Of a DNA stretch of 38,805 nt, positions 13,263-22,403 are shown one piece after another. The notes under the pieces are model-generated. The model saw only the letters and a list, made by a program, of their open reading frames with translations. It was not told where the DNA came from and made no database searches. The translations under genes were made by a program, and so were the position numbers. Source of the stretch: a virus; IMG/VR virus record IMGVR_UViG_3300015194_000008, positions 1 to 38,805 of that record, one strand, 5' to 3'. Each line of letters starts with the position of its first letter. The stretch's first letter is position 1.

Positions 13263-14957
13263 TCCGTCGGCAAATCCCGTAATAAAAGCATTCGCTCCTC
13301 CCGGTGTGCTCATCACCTCCGTGATGTTTTTAATTGGCAATGGTTCAAAAAGATTCTGAACCTCTCCAAGAACTGTTGGCTTTTGGCCCTGAAAGGTTCG
13401 GCCTGTTAGCAGTACGTCGTTAACCACCTGCCCGCCCGGAGATAGTTTGTTCGTAAAGTAGTCAACAAAAACATTCTTTACTGTTTGAGATCCATATTTT
13501 CCAGAATTCAAAGGATTCACCTTGTGAGTTGTGGTGCTTTTTGATGATTGAGTCAGCATTCTTGAGGTAAGAGTAACCATTGAGCCCATACCGCCAGTTA
13601 CATCGAAGGTGGTTTTGCCAACTCTTATTTTTCCAAAGTCTGCACTGCGGGGATCCATTTCAACTTGGTAACCCAATGCTTTGGCCGTTAACATAACCGT
13701 CCCAACAAGAGCTGCTGTTTTTGCAAGATTTAGGGCGGCTTGTCTTCTAACGAATGGGCTAACGTTATCTTGTAGTTGGTGGGCGGTTAGAAAGTCGAAG
13801 TTTGATTTGAGAGATCTTGGAGAGAAAAAGGCAACGTTTAATTCCTTGGCCCCAACTTCAAGTTTGCCTAGATAACCTCTGCCCGTCATGGCATTAACCA
13901 TTTTGCCAATACTCTGAACCTCAACTGGGTTAGTTAGATCTACTCCAGCTTGTTGAGCTTTTGCAAGGACGGTGTCGGCGATTTCAGCTCTGAGTCTTAG
14001 GGCCGCTCCGGTGTAAGCTACTTCTGACGCTTTGAAAATTCTACCAACCAGAGGAATCTTTTCCGGTAATGACGTTGGGTAGGCTTCTTCATTCTTAACA
14101 AGAAGGTCGAATTTGCCCAGCTCATAGAGCCCGTTGATTGCATTTGGGCGTGAATAAATATCCGCCTTAATGCCGTGCATGACAGCATCATCTCCTGATT
14201 TATACCACTCACCCTTCGCGGTTACTTGTTTTGCCATATCTTTAAAAGATTTCCCGAAATCAGTGATCCAGGCACGGGGATGTGTCGCAATGGCCTTAAA
14301 TCCCTGTCGTCCCCAGAATGAGTTGTCGAATGCCGCGTTGAATGCTTTGGAGAATCCCAAAATATCGACAGTTAATTTTTTAATAGTTTTGTATGGATGA
14401 CTTTTCAGATCTTCAAGTGTTCCCTTGAATGTAAATTTATCGTTTGAAACTTTGAGTTGGCCCACTAACTCTTGGAGAGCCGCTTTTGCAGCACCATACT
14501 CAAGTCTATTTGCACTACCGATTGGTTCCGATGGATCTATTTTTACTTTAGCTTCTGTCGCTTGTTTGGCGAGATCGGCAATTTGCTGTGCTTCTTCAAG
14601 ACTCACATCTGTACCGAGTTTCTTTGATGCGAGATCTGCGAGGAAAGATTGCTCATCTGCTCCAGTCAGAACTCTGTCCATCTTTTGAATTTTGGTAATT
14701 AGATCTCTTCTTGCGCTTTCTGTTATTCCCCCAACCTTTTTAGCCCAAGCGATCATTCCGGCCTGCTGGTTCTTAAGAAGAAGTTTTGATTCAAACAGGG
14801 CATTAACCTCTTTTGCATCGGCTTCTCCAACTATCTTTTCAAAAAAACTGCGCCTTTCAGCACTCGACATCTCACTTAGTTTTCCAGGATCAATAACCCC
14901 ATCCTTAAGGGCTTGTATAAACTTATCAACTTGTTCTTTGGGTAGGCAGAATGACAT
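13221..14957 (-). CDS. Internal virion / ejection protein, 578 aa
   Basis: Long, mostly helical protein. Its middle has the pattern seen in large phage virion-associated polypeptides: helices around GFSKAFNAAFDNSFWGRQGF, then VAYTGAALRLRAEIADTVLA, then NVAFFSPRSLKSNFDFLTAH, then hydrophobic AALVGTVMLTAKALGYQ. This architecture occurs in ejected core proteins of short-tailed phages. No enzymatic motif was identified. It ends in NQPKKK. It is third in a row of three long helical proteins, like the internal core genes of T7-like phages. Confidence 0.55.
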   Translation of the reverse strand: MSFCLPKEQVDKFIQALKDGVIDPGKLSEMSSAERRSFFEKIVGEADAKEVNALFESKLLLKNQQAGMIAWAKKVGGITESARRDLITKIQKMDRVLTGADEQSFLADLASKKLGTDVSLEEAQQIADLAKQATEAKVKIDPSEPIGSANRLEYGAAKAALQELVGQLKVSNDKFTFKGTLEDLKSHPYKTIKKLTVDILGFSKAFNAAFDNSFWGRQGFKAIATHPRAWITDFGKSFKDMAKQVTAKGEWYKSGDDAVMHGIKADIYSRPNAINGLYELGKFDLLVKNEEAYPTSLPEKIPLVGRIFKASEVAYTGAALRLRAEIADTVLAKAQQAGVDLTNPVEVQSIGKMVNAMTGRGYLGKLEVGAKELNVAFFSPRSLKSNFDFLTAHQLQDNVSPFVRRQAALNLAKTAALVGTVMLTAKALGYQVEMDPRSADFGKIRVGKTTFDVTGGMGSMVTLTSRMLTQSSKSTTTHKVNPLNSGKYGSQTVKNVFVDYFTNKLSPGGQVVNDVLLTGRTFQGQKPTVLGEVQNLFEPLPIKNITEVMSTPGGANAFITGFADGLGFVTNTNQPKKK

Positions 14958-14961
14958 ATTT

Positions 14962-16701
14962 TTAATAGCTACATTTAATTTGTTCTACGAAATCCGACCA
15001 ATTTTGTTTTGTTGGTTTGATCTTCTTCGCTTCACCTGCAATTTCTTTGACGGTCGACTCTCGAAGTTGCTTGGCTGCACCCTTCGTTTCTGCGGTGGCC
15101 TTTCGAGACTTCTCAATGCTCTTAATAAGATCGACAGGCGAGTTCGGGTTATCGTTGTAACCGTGACCTCCAAGAATTTGACCCGCCTCTGAAGTTTTTG
15201 AAACTGGAGACTTCGCAAGATCACGAAGGAGTTCTGCGTTTCCTGTTTTTATGGCGTGAGCTTCGACTGCATTAAAAGCAATCTCTGGATTTCTTGCTAA
15301 TTTTTCTGACATTGGTATTTTCCCAGTCACCATATCTCTAACTTGATTAAAGTTGGTATCCATTTCATGCGCTACATCATTGGCGATTTCTTTAAATGAC
15401 TGTGGCTCGTACTTCGCCTGTAGTTCTTTTGGTAGAGCCTCGAAGCCTTGCTTAACAAGATTCTGGTTGATATCGCTTGCTGTTTTTGTAACTCCGGTTT
15501 CTCGAGGTGGCAGATCTAATGGCTTAACGTCAGCTTGCCCGACCATCGGAGCTGGTTCTGGTGGGGTTCCTCCAGCTTTTTGTGCGGTAGCGATTGTGTC
15601 TGAAACTTTGGGAATTGATGTATCCGGTGTAGCAGAAACATCAGAAACTTTCGGCGCCTGACTTTTGACTGCCGCATCGAAACTATTTATAGGTGCCGCA
15701 GGGGTATCTTTTATTGGTTCGTATGTGTATTCATTTGAAACGAGTCTTCCAACCTTGGGATCGGCAGCAATAACTGGCAAGCCGTCACTTATGGGCTTTG
15801 GTTTTGCTCCTGCTTGAATCGTTGGAAGCGATGAGTCCGGAACAATGGGTTCGTAACCCTGAGAGTTCGCGTAGTCAGCATGTTTTGTTTTTGGTGTATT
15901 TAGCTTAATGGTGCTGTCTCCTGGGGTTTCAGATTTTACTTGGAGTGTTTTTTCTTTATTTAAATTAACTTTATTTTCGCCAGTTTGAAAATCAACTCCA
16001 AGGGAGCGCGGAGTAAGATCTGCATTACCTAAATATTTGTTTGCCAAAACATGGCTTTCTTTTGCCATTCGAACTGGATCGATGGTTCCTTGTTCTCCTT
16101 TTGCCATAAACAAAGTAAGAATTCTGTTGAAGTCTTCGCCTGCATTAGGATGTTCCATTGCAAACTTTTGGAAAGCTTCGAGGTTTGTGATTCCGTTATG
16201 GTCAGCGATAACTTGGCCTGTTGAGTCAATCAGCTTTTGCCCACCTGTTGCATTTAACGCGGCACCAATAGCACTTGAAATTGGAGCAAAAACCGCAATC
16301 GCAGCATCTCCAGCTGTTCGTGTGGCGACCTTTGTGATGCCCTTCAAGAATCCAATCGACTGATCATTTGCAGATCCTCCAGTGTTCATATCCGCCGCCC
16401 CTGCGGCAATGTCTTCTTTTAGCTTTTGGGGTGTTTGGGCGTACGTATCATAAAGAGAGTGAGCGAAGTCAATGGGGATATTTTTAAGCTTGCTGCCGAG
16501 ATCACTGAAGGTGTTGCCCGCAATCGCACTTTTTGTGTTGACTGCCTCTGAATCTCTTTGTGCTTGAGTTGCTTGTGTATTTAATCCTGCGATTTTTGTA
16601 TCTTGTGGGGTCGGCAACTGAACATTCGATAAAAACCCTCCGCTTTTTCCAGACGTTGTATTCCCCCCGTTCGGTAAAGTTATTGAATCGAGGAATGACA
16701 T
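14962..16701 (-). CDS. Internal virion / ejection protein, 579 aa
   Basis: The N-terminal part has alternating helices and an Ala/Gly-rich hydrophobic stretch (TAGDAAIAVFAPISSAIGAA, about 125-155) that may insert in membranes. The centre is a long disordered Pro/Asp/Thr region. The C-terminal helical domain contains EAHAIKTGNAELLRDLAKSP, a motif I associate with large polyvalent phage virion proteins. Four bases separate it from the next gene. Likely packaged and ejected with DNA; not proven. Confidence 0.5.
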   Translation of the reverse strand: MSFLDSITLPNGGNTTSGKSGGFLSNVQLPTPQDTKIAGLNTQATQAQRDSEAVNTKSAIAGNTFSDLGSKLKNIPIDFAHSLYDTYAQTPQKLKEDIAAGAADMNTGGSANDQSIGFLKGITKVATRTAGDAAIAVFAPISSAIGAALNATGGQKLIDSTGQVIADHNGITNLEAFQKFAMEHPNAGEDFNRILTLFMAKGEQGTIDPVRMAKESHVLANKYLGNADLTPRSLGVDFQTGENKVNLNKEKTLQVKSETPGDSTIKLNTPKTKHADYANSQGYEPIVPDSSLPTIQAGAKPKPISDGLPVIAADPKVGRLVSNEYTYEPIKDTPAAPINSFDAAVKSQAPKVSDVSATPDTSIPKVSDTIATAQKAGGTPPEPAPMVGQADVKPLDLPPRETGVTKTASDINQNLVKQGFEALPKELQAKYEPQSFKEIANDVAHEMDTNFNQVRDMVTGKIPMSEKLARNPEIAFNAVEAHAIKTGNAELLRDLAKSPVSKTSEAGQILGGHGYNDNPNSPVDLIKSIEKSRKATAETKGAAKQLRESTVKEIAGEAKKIKPTKQNWSDFVEQIKCSY

Positions 16702-16705
16702 AGTT

Positions 16706-18103
16706 TTATAAAGCCCCTGTTACAAGTTTCTTTTCAATTGGAGTAAGCCCATATTTATCAGAGATTTCGCCAGCCCCGTTATAGATTAAATGTCCAAATT
16801 GGGTAATAAAATTTTGTCTAGTTAGACCATAATTTGATGCATCATTAAGTGCTGCTTTGAAAGCTACCGGAGTCGCAAAATTATCAGAGTCAAGGGTTGG
16901 GGTTCCGTCAGCCATTTTTGCTCCAGGAACAAACGCGGCACTAAATTTGGAAATAGCGGCTGATTTTTTTTCTGTTTCAGTCCCCACAACCTTCTTATTC
17001 CTATTAACAATCTCACTTTGTATATTTGCCATTTGAAGATTTTTTAACTTAACATCCAAAGGATTTTGTGTAATTTGCCCGCCTATTTTTGCGATGTCTG
17101 CCGAATATGTTGGAGACTTTGGATCCAGGGACATGATTTTACCAGCAAGATTGTGTTGGCCGCTATTGAGAGCCATTGTTGAAAGCGACTGAGCGTAATT
17201 AAGGTTGTTTGTGAGAAGTGAGAAATTCTGAGCATCTTTAGTTTTCTTTTCATCCAAAAGTCTTTGATCTGCTTTATCCGCAAGTTGGAGAGCAAAATCG
17301 GCAAGTTTGGTTTGGTATGTATTTTGAGCCAGTGCATCTTCAGAGTGAATCTTAAAGAGGGTGTCGAGATGATCTTGGGCCGTTTTCAAATCTCCTTGAG
17401 CGGCAGAAAGAAGAGCGGCGATAGGTAGCGATTTGATTGCTGCTTCTTTTTGTACCTGTGCTTGCTGTCCTCCGATTATAACGTCAGTGACTCCTCGTCC
17501 TTGCCCAGTAAGAGAGAGGGAATCAGCTTGAGACTTTGCAGTAATAGCATTGAGCTGATTTGTGTAGTTATTAACATCTGTTTGTTTTTGAGCTACACCT
17601 GAAGCTGCATAATCCTTTTGGTAAATATCGGCGGTATTTGGTGGGGCTTGAAATAATCCTTTGGCTTGATCTAAGTATTTTTGAAGTGTGCCGCCCGCAG
17701 TATCAGTTGGGGCAACCTTAGGAACAATGGATCCTGTAACTGGATCTTTTTGAGGTTGTTCATTGGGGCCATATCCAGCAGCAGTCTGAGCTTCTTTTTG
17801 GGCTTGAAGTGTGGCGAGTTGAGCTTGAATTCTTGTAATGGCATCTCCCCCTAAACTTGATGGAGTTGATGGGGTTGGAACGGTTGGGGTTGATGAGACC
17901 GGATTAAGACTCTCTGGAGTAATCGCAGTTGAGTGCTGTTGAGCATAAAGTCTGTCGTGATTATCAGAGTTCTGTTGAGCTGCTGTGGGTGGGTTTATTC
18001 CTACACTTTGACCAGCGGAAAGTCTTTGTCCTGTGTTGGGGTTAAAGTTGTTTATTCCTGATCCATCTGCTGATCTTTGTCCTTGGGTTACTACTATTGC
18101 CAT
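16706..18103 (-). CDS. Internal virion / ejection protein, 465 aa
   Basis: A disordered Pro/Ser/Thr-rich N-terminus (about 1-90) is followed by long helices and coiled-coil segments (AITRIQAQLATLQAQKEAQT, KTAQDHLDTLFKIHSEDALA, QLADKADQRLLDEKKTKDAQ). No enzymatic motif. Its place beside the two other long helical proteins and after the tail genes suggests an ejected or tail-channel component. It starts about 9 bases after a predicted RNA start. Confidence 0.5.
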   Translation of the reverse strand: MAIVVTQGQRSADGSGINNFNPNTGQRLSAGQSVGINPPTAAQQNSDNHDRLYAQQHSTAITPESLNPVSSTPTVPTPSTPSSLGGDAITRIQAQLATLQAQKEAQTAAGYGPNEQPQKDPVTGSIVPKVAPTDTAGGTLQKYLDQAKGLFQAPPNTADIYQKDYAASGVAQKQTDVNNYTNQLNAITAKSQADSLSLTGQGRGVTDVIIGGQQAQVQKEAAIKSLPIAALLSAAQGDLKTAQDHLDTLFKIHSEDALAQNTYQTKLADFALQLADKADQRLLDEKKTKDAQNFSLLTNNLNYAQSLSTMALNSGQHNLAGKIMSLDPKSPTYSADIAKIGGQITQNPLDVKLKNLQMANIQSEIVNRNKKVVGTETEKKSAAISKFSAAFVPGAKMADGTPTLDSDNFATPVAFKAALNDASNYGLTRQNFITQFGHLIYNGAGEISDKYGLTPIEKKLVTGAL

Positions 18104-18118
18104 GTTTGTTTATTACTA

Positions 18119-18127
18119 ATTATACCA
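18119..18127 (-). promoter_or_regulatory. Extended -10 promoter for the ejection-protein block
   Basis: TGGTATAAT on the minus strand in the 25-bp gap; the RNA start is predicted near 18112, about 9 bases before the ATG at 18103. Confidence 0.7.
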
Positions 18128-18128
18128 T

Positions 18129-18407
18129 TTATGATTGGGTACCTACGATTGTCCATGTATTGGCGGCTGAGCACACATATAGCTTGCCGTTATACTCGCA
18201 AATCTCACTTACTTCACAAGTTGAGGGCAATGCCGACTTGTGGGGAATCTTGAGACGAGTGTTGAAGCGTGAGTATTTATTAAAATCCTGACCAGCCGAG
18301 AAGTTGTTACGATAAAACTCATCGTTTAAGTCACCGAGATCCTTTTTTAATTTTTGGATTTCAGCTTCTATTGCACTTGTATCTGTTACGTTTTCTTCTT
18401 TAGGCAT
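18129..18407 (-). CDS. Small virion-associated protein with coiled coil, 92 aa
   Basis: Residues about 10-35 form a coiled coil (AIEAEIQKLKKDLGDLNDEF). The C-terminus EICEYNGKLYVCSAANTWTI is a short beta module often attached to tail-fibre proteins. Lies two bases downstream of the tail-propeller gene. Confidence 0.5.
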   Translation of the reverse strand: MPKEENVTDTSAIEAEIQKLKKDLGDLNDEFYRNNFSAGQDFNKYSRFNTRLKIPHKSALPSTCEVSEICEYNGKLYVCSAANTWTIVGTQS

Positions 18408-18409
18408 GA

Positions 18410-19921
18410 TTATAAGTTGTTAAAGAAGCTGGCATCTGAATCGAATCCCGTAACCTCCAACCCTCCCGTTCCTTCAAGTCGAAACTGGAACTCCTTGCCT
18501 GAAGCAAAGTCGGCTCCTGTTGATTCAATATTTACAAAGGTATGAGAAAGTTCCCCCACGGTGTTAAATGTTCCGATAGTTGTCCACGAAGTTGCTCCGT
18601 CAACCTTGTATTTCAAGGTAAGATTTTCTCCGGTAGCAAGTTTTCTAAAAGATACACGGACAGATTCAAGCACCTTATCAAGCATACTCGCTCCCCATGT
18701 GAAAATCTGACTTTCCCAAATTGATGTGAAAGTATAGTTAGCCACTTCATCTGTTTTGTCTATAGAGCCGTCTGCTGAGTGGGCAACAAAGAAGTAGTTG
18801 GCAGCTGATCCAAATGCTTGGATACCTGAGGTGTTGATGTTCTCGTCGATAAGATCGAGAGAGAGAATGTATGGGTAAGACGAACTTTTTCTTCCAAACG
18901 ACCAAATACCTTCGTTATATGTAGTGCCAGCTGAGTCGGTCATGATCTTAGCCGCAAAAAAGAGACGATTGTTTTTAACTGCCTTTGATTGAGGCATAGT
19001 TTTGCCAGTAATAGCAAGGGTGAAGATTTCTTTAACAACTTGAGGTGATCCTCCTTGGTATGTTTGAATAATCATTGATCCTCGTCCAGCTCCAGTCGAG
19101 TTATTAAGGTAACGATCAGTGATTCCAACGAGCATACCTTCAATCGTTTCAAGAATTCTTAGTTCTCCTTCTCCCCAATCGACAGCTTCCTGCACATCTG
19201 GCGATGTTAAGTTCCAGAGAAAAACTTTAGAAGCCCCGTTGAATGTTGAAATGGGGGCACAGGCGATAGCAAGGTAGTTTCCATAGTTGCATATCGAAGT
19301 GATCTTAAAGTTAGTAGGCAGTGTCAAAACGGCGTCATTGAATGTGCCTCCAGATGTTACTCGGGCGATGATGTTGTTGTATGGTAAATAAAGATTGTCG
19401 TCTTTTGCGATTACCCCCTGAGCTACTGAAGTTATTGCTGATGCTGTGGTGCTGACAGAGTTTGTTATTGCGGGAACACCCGAAAGTAATCCCCATTTAA
19501 AAACTTGATTAGCTCCTTGAAAGCCCCAAGCATAATCTTTGTATTCAACAAAACAGCCATTTTTAACTGCACCATTACCTGTAGCGGAGGCTGGTGTCCA
19601 GTTGCCAGTAGTGGCATCGGCTTTAATCGAGATTTCAGTCAGACCTCCTCCAGTTTGACCAAGTCCGTAAAGTTTTCCTGAAGCAGAGGGATAAAGAAAA
19701 TCTCGGATGAAATGTGCCTTCATTCCCGTTGGGGTAGATCCGTCGTTGGTATCGGCTTTAAAAGAACGGTAAGAAATCAAACGTCCTGGAGAAGAGAAAA
19801 TATCAAAATGTTTGGTTATTACAAAAGAGTTTACTAGAAATGTTCCACGAAAAAGACGCGCGGCCCGAGGGTCATCCGAGATTCCACCCTCCCATCCAAC
19901 CTGTCTGGTTAATGTTTTCAT
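18410..19921 (-). CDS. Tail protein, propeller-like, 503 aa
   Basis: The ATG at 19921 directly follows the TAA of the fibre gene and is preferred to an in-frame start at 19972 inside that gene. The protein shows repeated four-strand units around GKLYGLGQTGG, NLYLPYNNIIARV, YLAIACAPIS and NRLFFAAKIM, consistent with a beta-propeller, and a C-terminal beta domain (YKVDGATSWTTIGTFNT). Proteins like this sit at the tail hub or tip of short-tailed phages. No catalytic motif. Confidence 0.6.
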   Translation of the reverse strand: MKTLTRQVGWEGGISDDPRAARLFRGTFLVNSFVITKHFDIFSSPGRLISYRSFKADTNDGSTPTGMKAHFIRDFLYPSASGKLYGLGQTGGGLTEISIKADATTGNWTPASATGNGAVKNGCFVEYKDYAWGFQGANQVFKWGLLSGVPAITNSVSTTASAITSVAQGVIAKDDNLYLPYNNIIARVTSGGTFNDAVLTLPTNFKITSICNYGNYLAIACAPISTFNGASKVFLWNLTSPDVQEAVDWGEGELRILETIEGMLVGITDRYLNNSTGAGRGSMIIQTYQGGSPQVVKEIFTLAITGKTMPQSKAVKNNRLFFAAKIMTDSAGTTYNEGIWSFGRKSSSYPYILSLDLIDENINTSGIQAFGSAANYFFVAHSADGSIDKTDEVANYTFTSIWESQIFTWGASMLDKVLESVRVSFRKLATGENLTLKYKVDGATSWTTIGTFNTVGELSHTFVNIESTGADFASGKEFQFRLEGTGGLEVTGFDSDASFFNNL

Positions 19922-19922
19922 A

Positions 19923-21065
19923 TTAAGAGAATTCAGTGTTAGCTCCAGTGAATGAATAACCGGCGCCTCCATTCCCTCCAGTTCCGCCAGTTCCAGATCC
20001 AGTTGCTCCGGTTCCGCCAGTTACTGTCACGGTTCCGCTATTTGCCGTTAAGGTATTGTACGTGGCCCAAAATATTCCAGCCCCACCACCACCGCAACCT
20101 CCACCGTTAGCTCCTGAAGTGGCAGTTGCGTTAACACCCGCCACCGAAATTCCCGATGCCGTTGTAAAGTTCCATGCCCCCGCACATTCAATAATAAGAA
20201 CACCACCCCCACGACCAGGACTACCGGTTGCGGTATTGCCAGCATTCGCACCGTTAGCTCCTCCACCTCCTCCATTTATAGCCGAACCTCCGGCGCCACC
20301 TCCAGCTTGAGCTGAACTTGCTCCACCTGCACCGGGTATAAGGAATGGATATTTTCCAGAGAGTGCATTTTTTACAATGTTTGCTGAATTAAGTACAGGC
20401 AATGCACCACCGTTGCCAGGAACATTGTAGGCCACTGGGGCTGTACCAACATTTGATTTTAAAATTGAAAATGAATATCCGTCACCAGATGCCCCCATAC
20501 CTGAAGCGTCTATCATTGGTGCTACTGAGGATGTCAAAGTAACCGCTCCTTGAGATTTCAAAATTATCACCGTCCCATTGGTATTGGGATTTATAAAAGC
20601 CAAAACTCCAGTTCCAGTAATTGAAATCGACGTGTAGTTTTTTACAACAACAGCTGCATTTGCAAGATCTATTGTTGTTGTTCCAGAAGCAATCGCCAAA
20701 GCTCCATCAGCTCCAGTACCGCCAAACTTAAATAATCCAGCCGTAAGAAGGGTGGAGGGATTAACAAAAAGTCTTGCTCCGGTATTTCCAGCTGCTGTTC
20801 CCGCGGTCACCTGTGCGGCTGTTGCTTCTTGCACTATACCTTTTGCGGTAGTCGAAGCATTCGCATTTCCTCCACTATCAACATAAGCCTTAACTGCTTT
20901 CTGGGTTGCTACTTTAAGATCAGAGTTAGCGGCGAGAGTCGTATCGGTGTCGAGAACAGATGTTTCTATTTTGTTGGTATTTAAAGACGCAAAGTTGTTA
21001 TTGATATCAGTTCGACTGTTTGTAATCAAGTCGGTGCTGTTGATTGTGGTTATTGAAGTTGTCAT
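19923..21065 (-). CDS. Tail fibre with glycine-rich adhesin-like end, 380 aa
   Basis: The N-terminus TINSTDLITNSRTDINNNFA and VATQKAVKAYVDS are hallmarks of phage tail fibres. From about residue 255 there are runs of Gly/Ala (GGASSAQAGGGAGGSAINGG, GGGCGGGGAG), ending in Gly/Thr repeats. Such glycine-rich stretches form polyglycine-II sandwiches in receptor-binding tips of T-even-type adhesins, so this may be the host-contact protein. Middle beta region GVLAFINPNTNGTVIILKSQ. ATG at 21065. Confidence 0.65.
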   Translation of the reverse strand: MTTSITTINSTDLITNSRTDINNNFASLNTNKIETSVLDTDTTLAANSDLKVATQKAVKAYVDSGGNANASTTAKGIVQEATAAQVTAGTAAGNTGARLFVNPSTLLTAGLFKFGGTGADGALAIASGTTTIDLANAAVVVKNYTSISITGTGVLAFINPNTNGTVIILKSQGAVTLTSSVAPMIDASGMGASGDGYSFSILKSNVGTAPVAYNVPGNGGALPVLNSANIVKNALSGKYPFLIPGAGGASSAQAGGGAGGSAINGGGGGANGANAGNTATGSPGRGGGVLIIECAGAWNFTTASGISVAGVNATATSGANGGGCGGGGAGIFWATYNTLTANSGTVTVTGGTGATGSGTGGTGGNGGAGYSFTGANTEFS

Positions 21066-21069
21066 ATAT

Positions 21070-21261
21070 TTATGTTGCTCTTACGTCGTTTATTATCGCT
21101 GAGGATGTTTTTGAAATATTTCCTATCAACTGAGAGACTGCGGCCCAAGTTCGGGTCTCTATGCTCCACGAAGTTACGATGCTGGCCCAAGTCTCTCCAA
21201 TGGAAACCTTGGAAATGTTGGTCGTACTAGATGCGGTTTTTGCTATATTTATTATTGCCAT
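21070..21261 (-). CDS. Small virion-associated protein, 63 aa
   Basis: Thr/Ser/Ile-rich (MAIINIAKTASSTTNISKVS, GETWASIVTSWSIETRTW). A short protein of this type is often found beside the head-tail adaptor. It overlaps the adaptor stop by one base. Role unknown. Confidence 0.5.
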   Translation of the reverse strand: MAIINIAKTASSTTNISKVSIGETWASIVTSWSIETRTWAAVSQLIGNISKTSSAIINDVRAT

Positions 21262-21989
21262 TATCTGTTTGAATCCTTACTTATTCCAATTCGCCCCTTC
21301 TGGTCACGATTTCTGTTTCCTCCGAAATATTGAATCATCTTCTGTCGCTCCTTATCCATTTCTTTCGAAACAAGATTGGTGTTTTTAAGTCCAAGAGTAA
21401 TGGCGGCATCGTAGGCCGCTGCGATTATAAATCCTCGGTGAAGCAGGGGGGAAACGCCGGGGGCTTTTGTGGTATCGCCAATAACAAAATAAGAAGCTGT
21501 TCTCTCGAAGTAAAACTTCAATCCAGCAGTAATGTTTGCTGATGGTTGTGATTTCAGGCGAATGATGTTGTCGGCAATCTTAATATATTCAAGCGGGATA
21601 CCGGCGGTCTTTTGATATTCGTCAACGGCTTGAGTAATCTCACTTTCAATCTTTAAGGCAAGAGGAATGTAAATTCCACCAGTGGTTTGCAACAAATCGA
21701 CACGAGTAAGAGAGAGAATGGCATTGCCCTGTTCGTCAGTTAGGTATGAGTAATCTTGCTGGCCGGCAACGAGATTCGTTGTGCCGATGGGAAGTTTGGC
21801 GTGATTGGTATCATCCCAATTAAACCGTTTGTCTGCACCTACGGCATATCCAGTAACTTCATCGAGATAGTTATTAACGGAATTTAAAACCTTAACGGTT
21901 GGCCATTGGTTTGCGTCAACTCTGGCAAAGGATCGCGCTTGCTGTAGGATTCCTGTATTTCCCGCTACATCTGAAAATTGTATAGACAT
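21261..21989 (-). CDS. Head-tail adaptor protein, 242 aa
   Basis: Features typical of phage adaptor/connector proteins: N-terminal helix with FARVDANQWPTVKVLNSVNN, RFNWDD, then TTNLVAGQQDYSYLTDEQGN, a beta pair on VDLLQTTGGIYIPL, FYFERTASYFV, and a C-terminal helical bundle (HRGFIIAAAYDAAITLGL). It joins portal to tail. It follows the capsid gene as in other podoviruses. Confidence 0.65.
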   Translation of the reverse strand: MSIQFSDVAGNTGILQQARSFARVDANQWPTVKVLNSVNNYLDEVTGYAVGADKRFNWDDTNHAKLPIGTTNLVAGQQDYSYLTDEQGNAILSLTRVDLLQTTGGIYIPLALKIESEITQAVDEYQKTAGIPLEYIKIADNIIRLKSQPSANITAGLKFYFERTASYFVIGDTTKAPGVSPLLHRGFIIAAAYDAAITLGLKNTNLVSKEMDKERQKMIQYFGGNRNRDQKGRIGISKDSNR

Positions 21990-22045
21990 TATGTTTTGTT
22001 AAGTGTTCTATTCCCTCCACCACGAATGATGAAGAGGAAGAAAAC

Positions 22046-22312
22046 TTAAGCTGCTGTTGTTACGTTAGTCCAGCCCGTTGTTCCGTTAGTGTTAACGTAC
22101 AATCGAGTTGAGATAGACGAACCATCAGTCCTAAGAAATAGAGAACCTTGGGCCGCAGAAATAGTTGGTAGTCCTGAACCGAAAAAGATTCCTATTGATC
22201 CGATTCCCATAGAGATAGCCGCAACCGCTGCACCACCAGCTGTTGTTACAGTCTGTTGAGCAACGGTGACGCCTCCTGGAAATGTTGGATTTAAGCCGTT
22301 TGGATTTGCCAT
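22046..22312 (-). CDS. Small head decoration or fibre module, 88 aa
   Basis: The C-terminal half ISAAQGSLFLRTDGSSISTR then LYVNTNGTTGWTNVTTAA is a widespread virion module (a beta hairpin ending in TGWTNVTTAA) that occurs on decoration or fibre proteins. It lies directly after the major capsid gene behind a strong stem-loop, which suggests a capsid-associated product made at its own level. Confidence 0.55.
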   Translation of the reverse strand: MANPNGLNPTFPGGVTVAQQTVTTAGGAAVAAISMGIGSIGIFFGSGLPTISAAQGSLFLRTDGSSISTRLYVNTNGTTGWTNVTTAA

Positions 22313-22334
22313 GATTATTAGTTGTTATCCTTTC

Positions 22335-22397
22335 GGGGGGAGTTCTAGTAGCAGAATCGGTGGGAAGCTACTACCAGAACCCCCACAAAAAGGGGTA
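22335..22397 (-). terminator. Stem-loops after the capsid gene (attenuator candidate)
   Basis: On the minus strand, CCCCTTTTTGTGGGG is followed by a long imperfect stem (arms 22384-22367 and 22352-22335; GGGGG, TTCT and AGTAGC blocks pair). No U tract follows, so read-through, pausing or mRNA protection is more likely than full termination. Confidence 0.45.
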
Positions 22398-22403
22398 TTA
22401 AAG